Shown piece after piece: positions 17,678 to 25,422 of a stretch of 64,000 bases of DNA. The DNA is from Luteibacter yeojuensis (GTDB lineage Bacteria; Pseudomonadota; Gammaproteobacteria; Xanthomonadales; Rhodanobacteraceae). The stretch lies in contig NZ_JAAQTL010000002.1 in assembly GCF_011742875.1 (NCBI RefSeq), positions 434,001 to 498,000 on the forward strand. The letters run 5' to 3'. Each line of letters starts with the position of its first letter. Within the stretch, counting starts at the first letter, position 1. The notes beneath the pieces were generated by a model. That model was not told the DNA's origin and did no database searches. It was given only the letters and a program-made list of their open reading frames with translations. Made by a program: the position numbers and the translations under genes.

Positions 17678-18024
17678 CCCTCGCGCTATGGGCCGCCAAT
17701 CTCCTGCTCGACACGGTCGGGCAACTCGCCTTCAAGACCGCCGCCTGCGATCCCGACGCCGGCGACGGCGCGGCGCGCTGGCGGCATATGGCCGTGCGCC
17801 CCTGGCTCTGGCTCGGCATCGGCTGTTACAGCCTGGAATTCCTCGTCTGGATCGCCTTCCTCTCGCTCGTGCCGCTATCGAAGGGCGTGTTGCTCGGCTC
17901 GATCAACATCGTGGCGGTGATGTTGGCGGGGCGCATGTTGTTCGGCGAAAAACTCACGCCGCTGCGCCTCGTCGGCGCAGGACTGGTCGCCATCGGCGTG
18001 GCCATCGTGGGAGTGGGTGGATGA
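17665..18024 (+). CDS. Small multidrug resistance/EamA-type four-helix transporter, subunit 1
   Basis: 119 residues, about four spans. The N-terminal TLALWAANLLLDTVGQLAFKTA and LLGSINIVAVMLAGRMLFGEKLTP fit the SMR/ArnE-like mini-EamA fold. Its start lies inside the hydrolase gene by 13 bases and its stop overlaps the second small transporter (ATGA). Proteins of this size act as dimers; with the next gene it probably makes a heterodimer. SMR pairs carry cationic amines or flip lipid-linked sugars. The substrate here is unknown. Confidence 0.75.
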   Translation: MEPLTLALWAANLLLDTVGQLAFKTAACDPDAGDGAARWRHMAVRPWLWLGIGCYSLEFLVWIAFLSLVPLSKGVLLGSINIVAVMLAGRMLFGEKLTPLRLVGAGLVAIGVAIVGVGG

Positions 18025-18419
18025 AGCGCTTTTACCTGATCGGTTTCCTGCTGCTGATGAGCTTCGACACGCTGGCCCAGCTGTCCTTCAAGCTGGCCGG
18101 CGAACACGCCCTGCCCCTTTCGGCCGACCTGGGCTGGCTGCTGCGTGTGTTCGGGCAACCCTGGATCTACGGCGCGCTGACCGGATACCTCGGCGCGTTC
18201 TTCACATGGATCAGCCTTCTGAAGCACGCTCCCATCGGACCGGCGTTTGCCGCGTCGCACCTGGAGGTGGTCAGCGTGATGCTGCTGTCGGTCTGGTTGC
18301 TGCACGAGCCGCTGACGGCGACGAGGATCGTCGGCGCCGTGGCGATCGTCGCCGGCATCGTGTGCCTCGGCCTGGCCGAACGCGGCATGCACGCGGCCCG
18401 GCCTGCCGCGGTGGGATGA
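18021..18419 (+). CDS. Small multidrug resistance/EamA-type four-helix transporter, subunit 2
   Basis: 132 residues, four spans, homologous in layout to the preceding protein (LLLMSFDTLAQLSFKLAG against the first one's LLLDTVGQLAFKTA). The motif GPAFAASHLEVVSVMLLSVWLLHEPLT is the usual second half. Two different SMR genes in tandem with ATGA coupling recall paired systems such as ArnE/ArnF or YdgE/YdgF, which work as heterodimers of opposite orientation. It is coupled in turn to the DegT-like gene. Confidence 0.75.
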   Translation: MKRFYLIGFLLLMSFDTLAQLSFKLAGEHALPLSADLGWLLRVFGQPWIYGALTGYLGAFFTWISLLKHAPIGPAFAASHLEVVSVMLLSVWLLHEPLTATRIVGAVAIVAGIVCLGLAERGMHAARPAAVG

Positions 18420-19639
18420 GTACCATGCGCCGCCGCTTTCACGAGATTCCCCCGTCGGCGGGCCTGCCCCTGCGCGCCACCGACTTGCTGCCGAGGCGCG
18501 GCGACTTACCCGGCTTGCTCGCCGGACAACTCGGCATTCCGGTGCCGCTGCTGACGTCGTCCGGCACGGCCGCGCTGCTGATCGCCCTGGCCACGCTGAA
18601 GGAGCGGGCACCGGATCGCCGTGTCGTCGTCGTGCCGGCCTATACCTGCCCGCTGGTCGCCATCGCGGTGCATACCCTCGGTCTCGGCCTGCGTCTTTGC
18701 GATACCCGACCCGGGCATTTCGACATGGACCCCGAGGCCCTTGCACGTGCCTGCACCGCCGACACGCTAGCCGTCATTCCGACGCACCTGGGCGGGCTCG
18801 TGGCGGACACCGCGTGGGCCTGTACCGTGGCGCATGCAAAGGGAGCGTGGGTCATCGAGGATGCTGCCCAGGCGCTGGGCGCGCAGGATCGCGGACAAAG
18901 CGTCGGACTGCGTGGCGACATCGGATTCTTCAGCCTCGCGGCGGGCAAGGGACTCTCCATCTACGAGGGCGGACTGCTGGTCGCAAGCGATCCGTCGTTG
19001 CGCATGGCCTTGCACCGGACCCACGACGCGCTGGTGCCGCGTCATCCGGGGTGGGAACTACGCCGCTGCGTTGAATTGCTTGGACTGGCGGCGTTGTATC
19101 GTCCCCTCGGCCTTGGCCTCGCCTATGGCCATCCGCTGCGGCGCCATCTTCGCCGGGGCGATGCGGTGGCGGCGGTGGGCGACGCCTTCGGGCCCAAGAT
19201 CCCGTTGCACCGTGTGGGCCGCTGGCGACAGGGGGTGGGAACCCGCGCGGCGGCGCGCTGGCCGGCCTTCCTGGCGCGACGCCGCGCACAGGCCCTCGCG
19301 AGGGTTGCCCGGCTGCAACGCATCGACGCCGTCGATGTGCTCGTTCCGCGCGCCGACAGCGAAGCCAGCTGGCCGCTCCTGCTCCTCCACCTGCCGAGCG
19401 AGGCGAGCCGCGACGCGGTGCTTGCCCGCCTCTGGACCGGTGGCGTCGGGGTCAGCCGGTTGTTCGTGCACGCCCTGGGCGATTACGCCTACCTGGAAGA
19501 CCGCGTACCCCAGGTCGCCACGCCCAACGCGCGCGAGTTCGCGAGCCGCACGCTGACGATCACGAACAGTCCATGGCTCGACGACGACCTGTTCGAAAAC
19601 ATCGCGAGCGAAATCGCCGGCGCATTGAGGACACCCTGA
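18416..19639 (+). CDS. DegT/DnrJ/EryC1-family PLP enzyme
   Basis: 407 residues. The fold-type I PLP pattern is clear: TSSGTAALLIALATL (phosphate cup), VVPAYTCPLVAIAV, VIEDAAQALGA (Asp stacking on the cofactor nitrogen) and FFSLAAGKGLSIYEGG with Lys178 as the Schiff-base lysine. Most members aminate nucleotide-linked keto sugars, but the C-terminal half here (about 230-330, Arg-rich and different from ArnB/WecE) is divergent, so the acceptor may not be a sugar. It closes the plus-strand operon; its stop is 3 bases from the stop of the convergent arginase-fold gene. Confidence 0.78.
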   Translation: MSTMRRRFHEIPPSAGLPLRATDLLPRRGDLPGLLAGQLGIPVPLLTSSGTAALLIALATLKERAPDRRVVVVPAYTCPLVAIAVHTLGLGLRLCDTRPGHFDMDPEALARACTADTLAVIPTHLGGLVADTAWACTVAHAKGAWVIEDAAQALGAQDRGQSVGLRGDIGFFSLAAGKGLSIYEGGLLVASDPSLRMALHRTHDALVPRHPGWELRRCVELLGLAALYRPLGLGLAYGHPLRRHLRRGDAVAAVGDAFGPKIPLHRVGRWRQGVGTRAAARWPAFLARRRAQALARVARLQRIDAVDVLVPRADSEASWPLLLLHLPSEASRDAVLARLWTGGVGVSRLFVHALGDYAYLEDRVPQVATPNAREFASRTLTITNSPWLDDDLFENIASEIAGALRTP

Positions 19640-19642
19640 TCG

Positions 19643-20518
19643 CTAACCGGGTTCGACGCGGCGGGCGATGGCTTCGAGAAGGATCGCGTTCAGCGCGTGT
19701 TGGCGGGCCTGGCACGATGGCAGGTCGGAGGGATCGATGGCCGGCTGGGCGTCGATGGACGATAGCCAACGCTTCCACCAGCGGCGATAGCGGTACGACG
19801 ACACCTCGCCGGTGATGTCGCTGCCCACCAGGCCACCGCGCAGGCTTCCGATGATCGCCAGCGCATGCCCGATGCGCAGCCAGCCCTGGTCCCAGTTGGT
19901 CGTGACCACTTCCGGCGCGAAGACATCCTTGTCGATCGACAGGTAGGTTGCCTCCAGGCGATGCTCCTGCCACGCGCAGAAGGCCTGGACCAGCTCGTCG
20001 GCTGTATCGAAATCGCGAAACGCGTCGCGCAAACCGGTGCGCCTGGCCCAGGACACGTCGACACCGATACTCCAGTAGGTCAACCGGCCGAGCTTCAACG
20101 GCGTGGCATAGTTCTCCCACGCATGCTCGCGATCGATATCCGACGAACCGATGCCGACGACATGCACGTGACTGACCTGCGGCAGCGCAGCGACCCGGCG
20201 TACCCACGAACCGCAATGCACGCCGAACGGAAAGCGCATATTGTCCGGATGATTGTCGAGAACCACCACCTGGAACAGCTTCCGCTCGGATACGCGGGCG
20301 ATCAGGGGCCAGCTCAGATGGTGGAAATCGCCGCTGCCCAGCATGACGGTCGCCCTCTCGTCCGGGAGCAGGCCATCCAGCAGCCGCCCGAAACGCCGCA
20401 GCGTGCGCACCGCACAGCCGAAGCGAAGCGCCTCCTGCCACTCGCCCAGCGGCAGGACGTGGGCACCGGCAAGGCGACCTACGGACCGGTCGATGTCGAG
20501 CACGACAGGCGCCGTCAT
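19643..20518 (-). CDS. Divergent arginase/agmatinase-fold metallohydrolase
   Basis: 291 residues. Binuclear-manganese ligand positions of ureohydrolases are all present: GSGDFHH (His66/67), LDNHPDN (Asp88, His90, Asp92) and LSIDKDVF (Asp196, Asp198), plus GSDITGEVS with Glu238. The usual SxDxDxxDP ends as FAP instead of LDP, and the spacing near GGDH differs by one residue, so it is not a housekeeping arginase. A C-N hydrolysis on a guanidine, amidine or acyl-amide is expected from family chemistry, but the substrate is open. Its ATG overlaps the stop of the upstream GNAT gene (ATGA), last in the minus-strand operon. Confidence 0.7.
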   Translation of the reverse strand: MTAPVVLDIDRSVGRLAGAHVLPLGEWQEALRFGCAVRTLRRFGRLLDGLLPDERATVMLGSGDFHHLSWPLIARVSERKLFQVVVLDNHPDNMRFPFGVHCGSWVRRVAALPQVSHVHVVGIGSSDIDREHAWENYATPLKLGRLTYWSIGVDVSWARRTGLRDAFRDFDTADELVQAFCAWQEHRLEATYLSIDKDVFAPEVVTTNWDQGWLRIGHALAIIGSLRGGLVGSDITGEVSSYRYRRWWKRWLSSIDAQPAIDPSDLPSCQARQHALNAILLEAIARRVEPG

Positions 20519-21594
20519 CGGGATACCCCCTGCTCGCCGTCACTCACCGGCGGCGCCTCGAACCGATGCGCGATCCGGCGAAACGCAGCGCGCAGCCAGG
20601 GATGGCGCAAGTAGACCGCGTGCCGCGTGCGGGACAGGCGCGCGCCGAGTTGTCGCTTGACCTCGGGGTCGGTCCAACCGGCAACGAAATGGCTGAAACC
20701 GCGTTGGCGCGCGTATTCCAGGTTATGCATCCAGCTGACCGCGTACAGGTTGTGATCGCGGGCTTCCGGATAGGCGAAACCGATGTATTTGTCGACGAGC
20801 ATGCCCCCGAACGCGTAGCAGAGGTTCCAGCCGATGAGCTGGCCATCCGCGCGGTAAAGGAAGACCACGCCGTCGCTTTCCTTGTCCCGCAGCACCGACG
20901 CGAAGAATGCCCTATCCAGGAAATCGAACCGTACCTCGCTCTGCGCATGCACGTTTCGATACAGCGAATAACACTCGTCGAGCAGGGACTCGCACGCGAA
21001 TACCTCGCTGCCGGCAGGTAGTTCCTCCACGTCGAGAAGCGCGCGGGAGCGCAGCTTCCGCCGGATATTCTTCCGCCGTCCCGCCGACAGACGGCCAAGA
21101 TAGTCGTCGATCGAGGTGAAATCGAGCGGGACCCAGGCGAGGTCCATGCCGTCGAGCAAGACGAACCCGCGGGCGACCAGCGCCTCGGCAAAGGCGGCGG
21201 CATGGACGTTGGCCGCTTCGTCGAGCAAGGGCGAGGCGTCCGGCAGGTCCTTGACGATGAACAGGGCGCATTCCCGGCCGTACACGGCGAGGAGTTCGTC
21301 GGCCAGCGTCGAAGGGGCGACGGTGGATGGCAGCGGCGCGTACTCGGTGACGGTGCAGCCGGCGAACCGGGTGCGCCAGCGCAGAAGGGGCCCCCACATC
21401 CGGTACAGGGGCAGTGCGGCGATGCGCTTGCGCAGTGGCTCGTCCGCCGTCGTCAGGAGATCGAACGGCGTGACGAAGGTCGGCATGCCTGACGGCGATC
21501 GCTCCGCGCTGAAGCCGGCGGGCGGATGCCGGAGAAAATGTTCCACCAGCGCTTCAGGTTCCAGCGCGGTGGACACCGGGACGGAGGCACGCAT
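20515..21594 (-). CDS. GNAT-fold acyltransferase, FemAB/peptidogalycan-biosynthesis-like
   Basis: 359 residues. The C-terminal half (about 170-330) has the FemAB-like GNAT pattern: YLGRLSAGRRKNIRRKLRS, VVFLYRADGQLIGWNLCYAF, and MLVDKYIGFAYPEARDHNLY. The N-terminal 150 residues are less conserved. Such proteins transfer an aminoacyl or acyl group to an amine and are recurrent tailoring enzymes in lipid and peptide natural-product loci. In this operon, after an ACP and ketosynthase, an N-acyl transfer from ACP to an amine is a natural reading, though inferred. ATG at 21594 overlaps the ketosynthase TAA stop (TAATG); the longer open frame upstream is a shadow of that gene. Confidence 0.72.
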   Translation of the reverse strand: MRASVPVSTALEPEALVEHFLRHPPAGFSAERSPSGMPTFVTPFDLLTTADEPLRKRIAALPLYRMWGPLLRWRTRFAGCTVTEYAPLPSTVAPSTLADELLAVYGRECALFIVKDLPDASPLLDEAANVHAAAFAEALVARGFVLLDGMDLAWVPLDFTSIDDYLGRLSAGRRKNIRRKLRSRALLDVEELPAGSEVFACESLLDECYSLYRNVHAQSEVRFDFLDRAFFASVLRDKESDGVVFLYRADGQLIGWNLCYAFGGMLVDKYIGFAYPEARDHNLYAVSWMHNLEYARQRGFSHFVAGWTDPEVKRQLGARLSRTRHAVYLRHPWLRAAFRRIAHRFEAPPVSDGEQGVSR

Positions 21595-22820
21595 TACGCG
21601 CGCTTCAGGGCAAGGACAGCGTTCAGTCCACCAAAGGCGAACGAATTGCTGAGCGCGGCGCGCACATGCTTTTTCCGGGCCGTGTTCGGCACATAGTCCA
21701 GATCGCAGGCGGGATCGGCTTCGTCCAGGTTGGCGGTAGGCGGCACCGTGTCTTCCCTGAGGGCGCCCAGCACGGCGATAAGTTCCAGCGCACCGGATGC
21801 GCCCAAGGCATGGCCATGCATCGATTTGGTCGACGAGACCATGAGTTTCCGGGCATGCCCGCCGAATGCCCGGTGGATGGCCTGGGTTTCGCTGGGATCG
21901 TTTGCCCGCGTGCCCGTGCCATGCGCGTTGATGTAATCGACGTCGGCGGCGGAGAGGTCGGCATCTTCCAGCGCTTGCGCCATGGCCGCGGCGGCACCGG
22001 CGGGATCCGGCGCCGCGATGTCGCCCGCGTCCGCCGTCATGCCCACGCCGGCCAGCTCCGCGAGCGTCACGGCACCTCGCGCCTGCGCGTGTTCCATGGC
22101 TTCGAGCACGAACACGCCCGCGCCCTCTCCCAGGACCAACCCGCGACGGTTGCTGCTGAACGGTCGGCAGGTTTCGTCGGACAGGACGCGCATCGCCTCC
22201 CAGGCACGCAGCCCGCTCAAGGTGAAACAGGCTTCGGTGCCACCGGCGATCGCGACATCGGCCAGGCCTGCGCGGATCAGGAGCGCCGCCTGCGCGAGCG
22301 CGTGATTGGACGAGGCACATGCGCCGACCACGCCGAAGGCCGGCCCGCGCAAGCCGTACGCCATGCTGATCTGGCAGGCGGGCGCGTTGGGCATCATCCG
22401 CACGATCGTCAGCGGATGCATGCGCACCGAGCCTTCCGCGTAGATGCGCCGGGATTGCTCGTCGCGCGTACCCTCGCCACCGACGCCGGTACCGATCACC
22501 ACGGCAGTGCGTCGACCCAGGTCGTTCGCCGTGAAGTCGAGACCCGCCTGGGTAATGGCCTCGCGTGCCGCCAGCAGCGCGAACTGCGACGTGCGGTCGA
22601 GCAGGGGCAGGACATTCTCGGCGAACTGGCAGGACGGGTCGAAACTTTCCGGCACCTGTGCCGCCATTTTGATCCGCACCTGCGCGGAGGCCGGATGCCG
22701 CAGCGGCCCGATCGCACCGATACCGTCCCGCAAGCCTTGCCATAAGGGATCGGCACCTTCGCCATAAGGGCTGACGGCCCCCATGCCCGTGATGGCCACG
22801 CGCCGACGTTGCGGGTTCAA
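21594..22820 (-). CDS. Beta-ketoacyl-ACP synthase, FabF/KAS II type
   Basis: 408 residues with the full Cys-His-His triad: Cys168 in VVGACASSN, His300 in INAHGTGTRAND and His337 in STKSMHGHALGASG, with Lys332. It also has the C-terminal SNSFAFGGLNAVL motif. This is a complete condensing enzyme. No acyltransferase, ketoreductase, dehydratase, enoyl reductase or thioesterase gene accompanies it, so it must borrow these from primary fatty acid synthesis or perform a single condensation. The start is TTG at 22820, which overlaps the ACP stop (TTGA). The dedicated ACP next door argues against a housekeeping FabF. Confidence 0.88.
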   Translation of the reverse strand: MNPQRRRVAITGMGAVSPYGEGADPLWQGLRDGIGAIGPLRHPASAQVRIKMAAQVPESFDPSCQFAENVLPLLDRTSQFALLAAREAITQAGLDFTANDLGRRTAVVIGTGVGGEGTRDEQSRRIYAEGSVRMHPLTIVRMMPNAPACQISMAYGLRGPAFGVVGACASSNHALAQAALLIRAGLADVAIAGGTEACFTLSGLRAWEAMRVLSDETCRPFSSNRRGLVLGEGAGVFVLEAMEHAQARGAVTLAELAGVGMTADAGDIAAPDPAGAAAAMAQALEDADLSAADVDYINAHGTGTRANDPSETQAIHRAFGGHARKLMVSSTKSMHGHALGASGALELIAVLGALREDTVPPTANLDEADPACDLDYVPNTARKKHVRAALSNSFAFGGLNAVLALKRA

Positions 22821-23101
22821 GCGGCGGCCCCCGTTTCGCCCGGGCGGTTGGCCAAGGCCTGCTCTACGGCATCGATGAGGTGTTGCACGGTATCGGTGTT
22901 GAAATCCGCGGAATCCTCGGGGAAGGTGATATCGAAGTGCTCCTCGAGGTCGAAGATCAATTCGATGGCGTCCAGCGAAGCGATGCCCAGGCTCTTGAGC
23001 GTCGCCTCGGGATGCAAGGCCGCGGGCTCCAGGTTCACCTGTCTGGCAATGACCGCGACGATCCGGTCGCGGATCGGTTCATCGATTGGCACGGCGTTCA
23101 T
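22817..23101 (-). CDS. Dedicated acyl carrier protein
   Basis: 94 residues, acidic helix II, with the phosphopantetheine serine at Ser42 in LGIASLDAIELIFDLEEHF. The usual DSL is ASL here; the serine and following Leu are kept. The length (slightly above the 78-residue housekeeping AcpP) and the Ala/Gly tail suit a secondary-metabolism carrier. An excellent SD (AAGGAGGA) precedes the ATG. It lies between class III aminotransferase and ketosynthase and should hold the acyl or beta-ketoacyl intermediate. Confidence 0.9.
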   Translation of the reverse strand: MNAVPIDEPIRDRIVAVIARQVNLEPAALHPEATLKSLGIASLDAIELIFDLEEHFDITFPEDSADFNTDTVQHLIDAVEQALANRPGETGAAA

Positions 23102-23132
23102 GGCATTCCTCCTTCGCGCTGGGCATGCCTGC

Positions 23133-24536
23133 TCAGCGACGCTTTGCGCGAGTCAGCAACTGGTCCAGCAAGACAATGGCGAGGTCGATCTCCTCGTACG
23201 TGATGTCCAGCGAAGGCGCCAGGGTGATGACGTTCTTGTACCAACCGCCCACGTCCAGGACGAGGCCGATTTTCTTGCCCTTGTGTTCGAGCTCGCCCGC
23301 CAGGCCGATATCGACCATGCGATCGAGCAACGCCTTGTTCGGCGTGAAACCGTCCTCCGTGCAGATTTCCGCACGCAATGCCAGGCCGAGACCATCGACG
23401 TCGCCGATTTCCTTGTGCCGCTTCTGGAGATCGCGCAGGCCTTCGAGGAAATACGCCCCCTTGGCCGGGACGCTGGTCTCGTAGTCGAGTTCGTACCCCA
23501 TCCGGATCACTTCGAGCCCGAGGGCCGTGCCCAGGGGATTCGAGTTGAAGGTCGAGTGCGTGGAGCCCGGCGGGAACACCGTCGGATTGATCAGCTCCTC
23601 CCGCGCCCACAGGCCGGAAAGCGGGTTGAGACCGTTGGTCAGCGCCTTGCCGAACACCAGTACGTCGGGGGTGACGCCGAAGTGTTCGATCGACCAGAGC
23701 TTGCCGGTACGCCAGAAACCCATCTGGATCTCGTCGACGACCATGAGGATGCCGTACTGATCGAGCACCTTCTTGAGATCGCGGAAGAAGTTGGGTGGCG
23801 GGATCACATAGCCGCCGGTCCCCTGGATCGGTTCCACGTAGAAGGCGGCGTATTCGGCCTGGCCGACCTTGGGATCCCACACACCGTTGTATTCGGTCTC
23901 GAACAGGCGCGCGAACTGGCGGACGCAGGCATCGGAGTATTCCTCCGGTGTCATGCCCTTCGGACGGCGGAACGGATACGGGAACGGAATGAACATCGCG
24001 CGTTCGCCGAAGTGGCCGAAACGGCGGCGATAGCGATAGCTGGAGGTGATCGACGACGCACCCAGCGTACGGCCGTGGTAGCCGCCTTCAAAGGCGAACA
24101 TCAGGCTCTTGCCGTTGCTGGCGTTGCGGACGAGCTTCAGCGAATCCTCGATCGCCTGCGCCCCGCCCACATTGAAGTGAACGCGCCCCTTGCGGCCGAA
24201 CTTCCCCTCCACGTCGAGGGCGATGGTCTTGGCCAGCTCGATGCGGCTCTGGTGCAGGTACTGGCTGGCGACCTGCGGCAGTTCGTCGATCTGGTGCTTG
24301 AGGACACCGTTGAGGCGGCGATTGCCATAACCGAAGTTGACCGCGGAATACCACATCTGCAGGTCGAGGAAAGGCACCTCGGCACTGTCGAACATCCAGC
24401 TGCCTTCGCAGCGACGGAAAATCTTAGGCGGATCGACGTAATGGACGGTATCGCCGAACGAGCTGTAGCGTGCCTCGTCGGCGAGGAGTTGCGCGTCGTC
24501 GATCCTTAGCGCCGTGTGTTTTTCGAGTAGCGTCAT
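23133..24536 (-). CDS. Class III aminotransferase (PLP, omega-transaminase type)
   Basis: 467 residues. Class III marks: EGGYHGRTLGASSIT, VEPIQGTGGY, VVDEIQMGFWRTG with Asp268, and VFGKALTNGLNPLSG with the PLP lysine Lys297. The N-terminal 60 residues and the region about 185-230 are longer than in ornithine or GABA aminotransferases. Class III enzymes aminate terminal aldehydes or ketones, including beta-ketoacyl thioesters on carrier proteins. With an ACP and ketosynthase downstream in the same operon, amination of an ACP-bound product is plausible (inference). Confidence 0.85.
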   Translation of the reverse strand: MTLLEKHTALRIDDAQLLADEARYSSFGDTVHYVDPPKIFRRCEGSWMFDSAEVPFLDLQMWYSAVNFGYGNRRLNGVLKHQIDELPQVASQYLHQSRIELAKTIALDVEGKFGRKGRVHFNVGGAQAIEDSLKLVRNASNGKSLMFAFEGGYHGRTLGASSITSSYRYRRRFGHFGERAMFIPFPYPFRRPKGMTPEEYSDACVRQFARLFETEYNGVWDPKVGQAEYAAFYVEPIQGTGGYVIPPPNFFRDLKKVLDQYGILMVVDEIQMGFWRTGKLWSIEHFGVTPDVLVFGKALTNGLNPLSGLWAREELINPTVFPPGSTHSTFNSNPLGTALGLEVIRMGYELDYETSVPAKGAYFLEGLRDLQKRHKEIGDVDGLGLALRAEICTEDGFTPNKALLDRMVDIGLAGELEHKGKKIGLVLDVGGWYKNVITLAPSLDITYEEIDLAIVLLDQLLTRAKRR

Positions 24537-24552
24537 GGTCGTTCGTCCTGCG

Positions 24553-25260
24553 TCAGACAGGAGCGTCCTGGGGTTGGGGGAAAGTCGTCAGCTCGGGCAG
24601 GCGGCCTTCGAGCAGGGCTGGCAGGAATGCGAGCGCATCCTCGAAGCCGGTGATCGGGATGTAGGGAATACCCGCGGCGCGGCAATGCTCGATCAGCCGG
24701 TGCTTGGCGAAAACGAGATCGACGCGGTCGGCCACGCAAAAGTCCGACGCGCCATCGCCGATGAGCAGGGTTTTCCGGGTACCGTCCCCGTGGCTGCGGT
24801 CGGCGCAGGCGCACTTGCAGGTGCCACTGGCGCAGCCCGCCGCCTGGAATCGCGAGACCAGGCGCCAGCGGTTCGGTGCGGCGCCGGGCGCCAGGTGATT
24901 CGCCGATATGGGGAGGTCGTACATCTCGTGGCGGCCGAGAATGCTGCGGATCGCATAATCCAGCCCGTCGCTCACCACGTGGATGGGCACGCCCAGTTCG
25001 CGTGCCTTCGCCACGAAATCCGGAAATGCATGATCGATGCGGACCTCGGCCAGGTGCGCGTCGAGTTCCCCGGCGCTCATCTCCAGCAGTGCCACCTGGC
25101 CGCTCATGCAGGCGCGCGACCCGATGAGCCCTTCCCGCCAGTCCCGCTCCAACCGTTCCCAACCGGGCCGGCCGTATCGGTCCAACAGGGAATCCATCAC
25201 GTCCTCGACGGAAATCGTGCCGTCGAAGTCGCAAAGGATGTTCCATTCGTGCGGGATCAT
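24553..25260 (-). CDS. HAD-IB phosphatase, MtnX-like, with cysteine cluster
   Basis: 235 residues. Motif I DFDGT (Asp11, Asp13), motif II HVVSDG and motif IV LIGDGASD (Asp169, Asp173) define an active HAD hydrolase of the MtnX/SerB-like group. A short insert holds four cysteines (143, 148, 150 and 152, in CASGTCKCAC), which could bind zinc; similar Cys-rich loops occur in some MtnX-like relatives. No other methionine-salvage gene is near, so the substrate is probably a phosphate ester of the local pathway. It is the first gene of the minus-strand operon, 16 bases ahead of the aminotransferase. Its own SD is poor. Confidence 0.78.
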   Translation of the reverse strand: MIPHEWNILCDFDGTISVEDVMDSLLDRYGRPGWERLERDWREGLIGSRACMSGQVALLEMSAGELDAHLAEVRIDHAFPDFVAKARELGVPIHVVSDGLDYAIRSILGRHEMYDLPISANHLAPGAAPNRWRLVSRFQAAGCASGTCKCACADRSHGDGTRKTLLIGDGASDFCVADRVDLVFAKHRLIEHCRAAGIPYIPITGFEDALAFLPALLEGRLPELTTFPQPQDAPV

Positions 25261-25422
25261 GACGGGCCACCGTTATCGGATTGGCCCTGACACTAACCTT
25301 GGGTGCTTTCCCTTTCCTTTCCGTAAACCCACGAGAAGCTTAGGCTTTAGGTGGCCCTGTCCGACCCGCTGAACTCAACCGAGGACACAACTGTCGTCTT
25401 AGCTTCCCGGGCCGACCTGCGC

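Noticed and set aside
17665..19639. An ArnE/ArnF/ArnB aminoarabinose lipid A system
   Set aside because: The SMR pair and DegT enzyme recall it, but no ArnA, ArnC, ArnD or ArnT gene is present and the DegT C-terminal half is unlike ArnB.
20515..22743. A 742-codon open frame that would fuse the GNAT protein to an upstream extension
   Set aside because: The upstream part is the wrong frame of the ketosynthase gene (Arg/Gly-rich shadow). The GNAT start at 21594 overlaps the ketosynthase stop and fits its family.
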